Shown here piece by piece: positions 63,101-64,000 of a stretch of DNA of 64,000 bases. The stretch lies in assembly GCA_037577475.1 (NCBI GenBank), contig CM075202.1:24391229-24455228 (forward strand), read 5' to 3'. The notes under the pieces are model-generated. The model did not search any database. It was not told the origin of the DNA and saw only the letters and a list, made by a program, of their open reading frames with translations. Made by a program: the position numbers and the translations under genes. Source of the DNA: Chaunax sp. Z400. Its lineage: Eukaryota > Chordata > Actinopteri > Lophiiformes > Chaunacidae. The first letter of the stretch is position 1. Every line of letters begins with the position of its first letter.

Positions 63101-64000
63101 ACACGCGCACACAGCTGGAGTAAAACACACACGCGCACACAGCTGGAGTAAAACACACACGCGCACACAGCTGGAGTAAAACACACACACACGCACACAC
63201 AGCTGGAGTAAAAAACACACACACGCACACAGCTGGAGTAAAAAACACACACACGCACACAGCTGGAGTAAAAAACACACACACGCGCACGCAGCTGGAG
63301 TAAAAATCACACACGCACACACAGCTGGAGTAAAAAACACACACACACGCACACGCACACACAGCTGGAGTAAAAAACACACACACGCACACGCACACAC
63401 AGCTGGAGTAAAAAACACGCACATGCACACGCACACACAGCTGGAGTAAAAAACACACACACGCACATGCACACGCGCACACAGCTGGAGTAAAAAACAC
63501 ACACACGCACACGCACACAAAGCTGGAGTAAAAAACACACACACGCACAAGCACACACAGCTGGAGTAAAAAACACACACACGCACACACAGCTGGAGTA
63601 AAAATCACACACACGCACACGCACACAGCTGGAGTAAAAAACACAGACACGCACAGAGCTGGAGTAAAAATCACCACACGCACACGCACACAGCTGGAGT
63701 AAAAAACACACACACGCACACGCACACGCACATACAGCTGGAGTAAAAAACACACACACGCACACGCACACAGAGCTGGAGTAAAAAACACACACGCACA
63801 CGCACACACAGCTGGAGTAAAAAACACACACACGCACACGCACACACAGCTGGAGTAAAAACACACACGCACACTCACACAGCTGGAGTAAAAACCCCAC
63901 ACACGCGCACGCACAGCTAGAGTAAAAAACACACACGCACGCACACACAGCTGGAGTAAAAAACACACACGCACACACAGCTGGAGTAAAAACACACACA
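52151..64000. repeat. CA-rich minisatellite array, right copy
   Basis: At least 11.8 kb of the same AGCTGGAGTAAAAA plus CA-tract units as 1-2836; it runs off the window. Local higher-order blocks recur: one set of units at 52460-53000 is repeated at 53260-53850, and 56050-56700 resembles 58390-58900 and 59690-59950. 62260-63300 closely resembles 890-1340. The three minus-strand frames are open as Cys/Val-rich peptide and are not genes. Confidence 0.95.

Noticed and set aside
52062..64000. Long Cys/Val-rich minus-strand ORFs (also at 1-2950) as giant cysteine-rich proteins
   Set aside because: All three frames are open at once because GT tracts contain no stops; frames drift with CA-tract length, as expected for non-coding repeat.

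Overview
The window looks like a repeat-rich stretch of a teleost (probably percomorph) fish genome. The grounds are fish-type LINE, Tc1 and tRNA-derived repeats, short GT-AG introns, a class I (gamma-type) endogenous retrovirus (ERV), and no bacterial-type gene packing. Most of the sequence is repeat; conventional host genes are few and damaged.

Layout. 1-2.9 kb and 52.15-64.0 kb hold the same CA-rich minisatellite built on an AGCTGGAGTAAAAA core, so the 49 kb between sits inside one array family. 2.96-7.74 kb holds exons of a divergent kinesin-6 (KIF23/MKLP1-like) motor domain with an internally duplicated exon block, a LINE in one intron, and a second LINE at the point where the motor stops. 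8.6-21.7 kb is satellite country: a dispersed repeat in three copies, about 44 near-identical 144-bp tRNA-derived units in tandem, a 9-bp minisatellite, inverted copies of the 144-bp unit, and a 108-bp GC-rich array. 22.2-23.9 kb is a segment duplicated at 45.5-51.6 kb, where a 4.4-kb insert carrying a small spliced minus-strand gene interrupts it.

The centrepiece is a full-length ERV at 25574-35853: two 518-bp LTRs with no difference seen by eye, a 5-bp target duplication, a tRNA-Tyr-type primer site, gag, protease, RT-RNase H and integrase in one reading frame, and an open gamma-type env. Two things stand out. Between protease and RT lies a region with paired HxT/HxS motifs typical of 2H phosphoesterases. 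And every internal stop in the gag-pro-pol frame is UGA, the gag one in the leaky context UGA-CUA-G.

37.1-41.7 kb holds a gene-like unit: a promoter with CRE and TATA, a first exon reading MSGRGGK, a coiled-coil exon, and an SGNH-hydrolase-like exon broken by a frameshift, followed by a duplicated, degenerate tail. 42-45.1 kb is microsatellite, a Tc1 left end and a LINE RT fragment. All calls come from reading the sequence; no database search was run.
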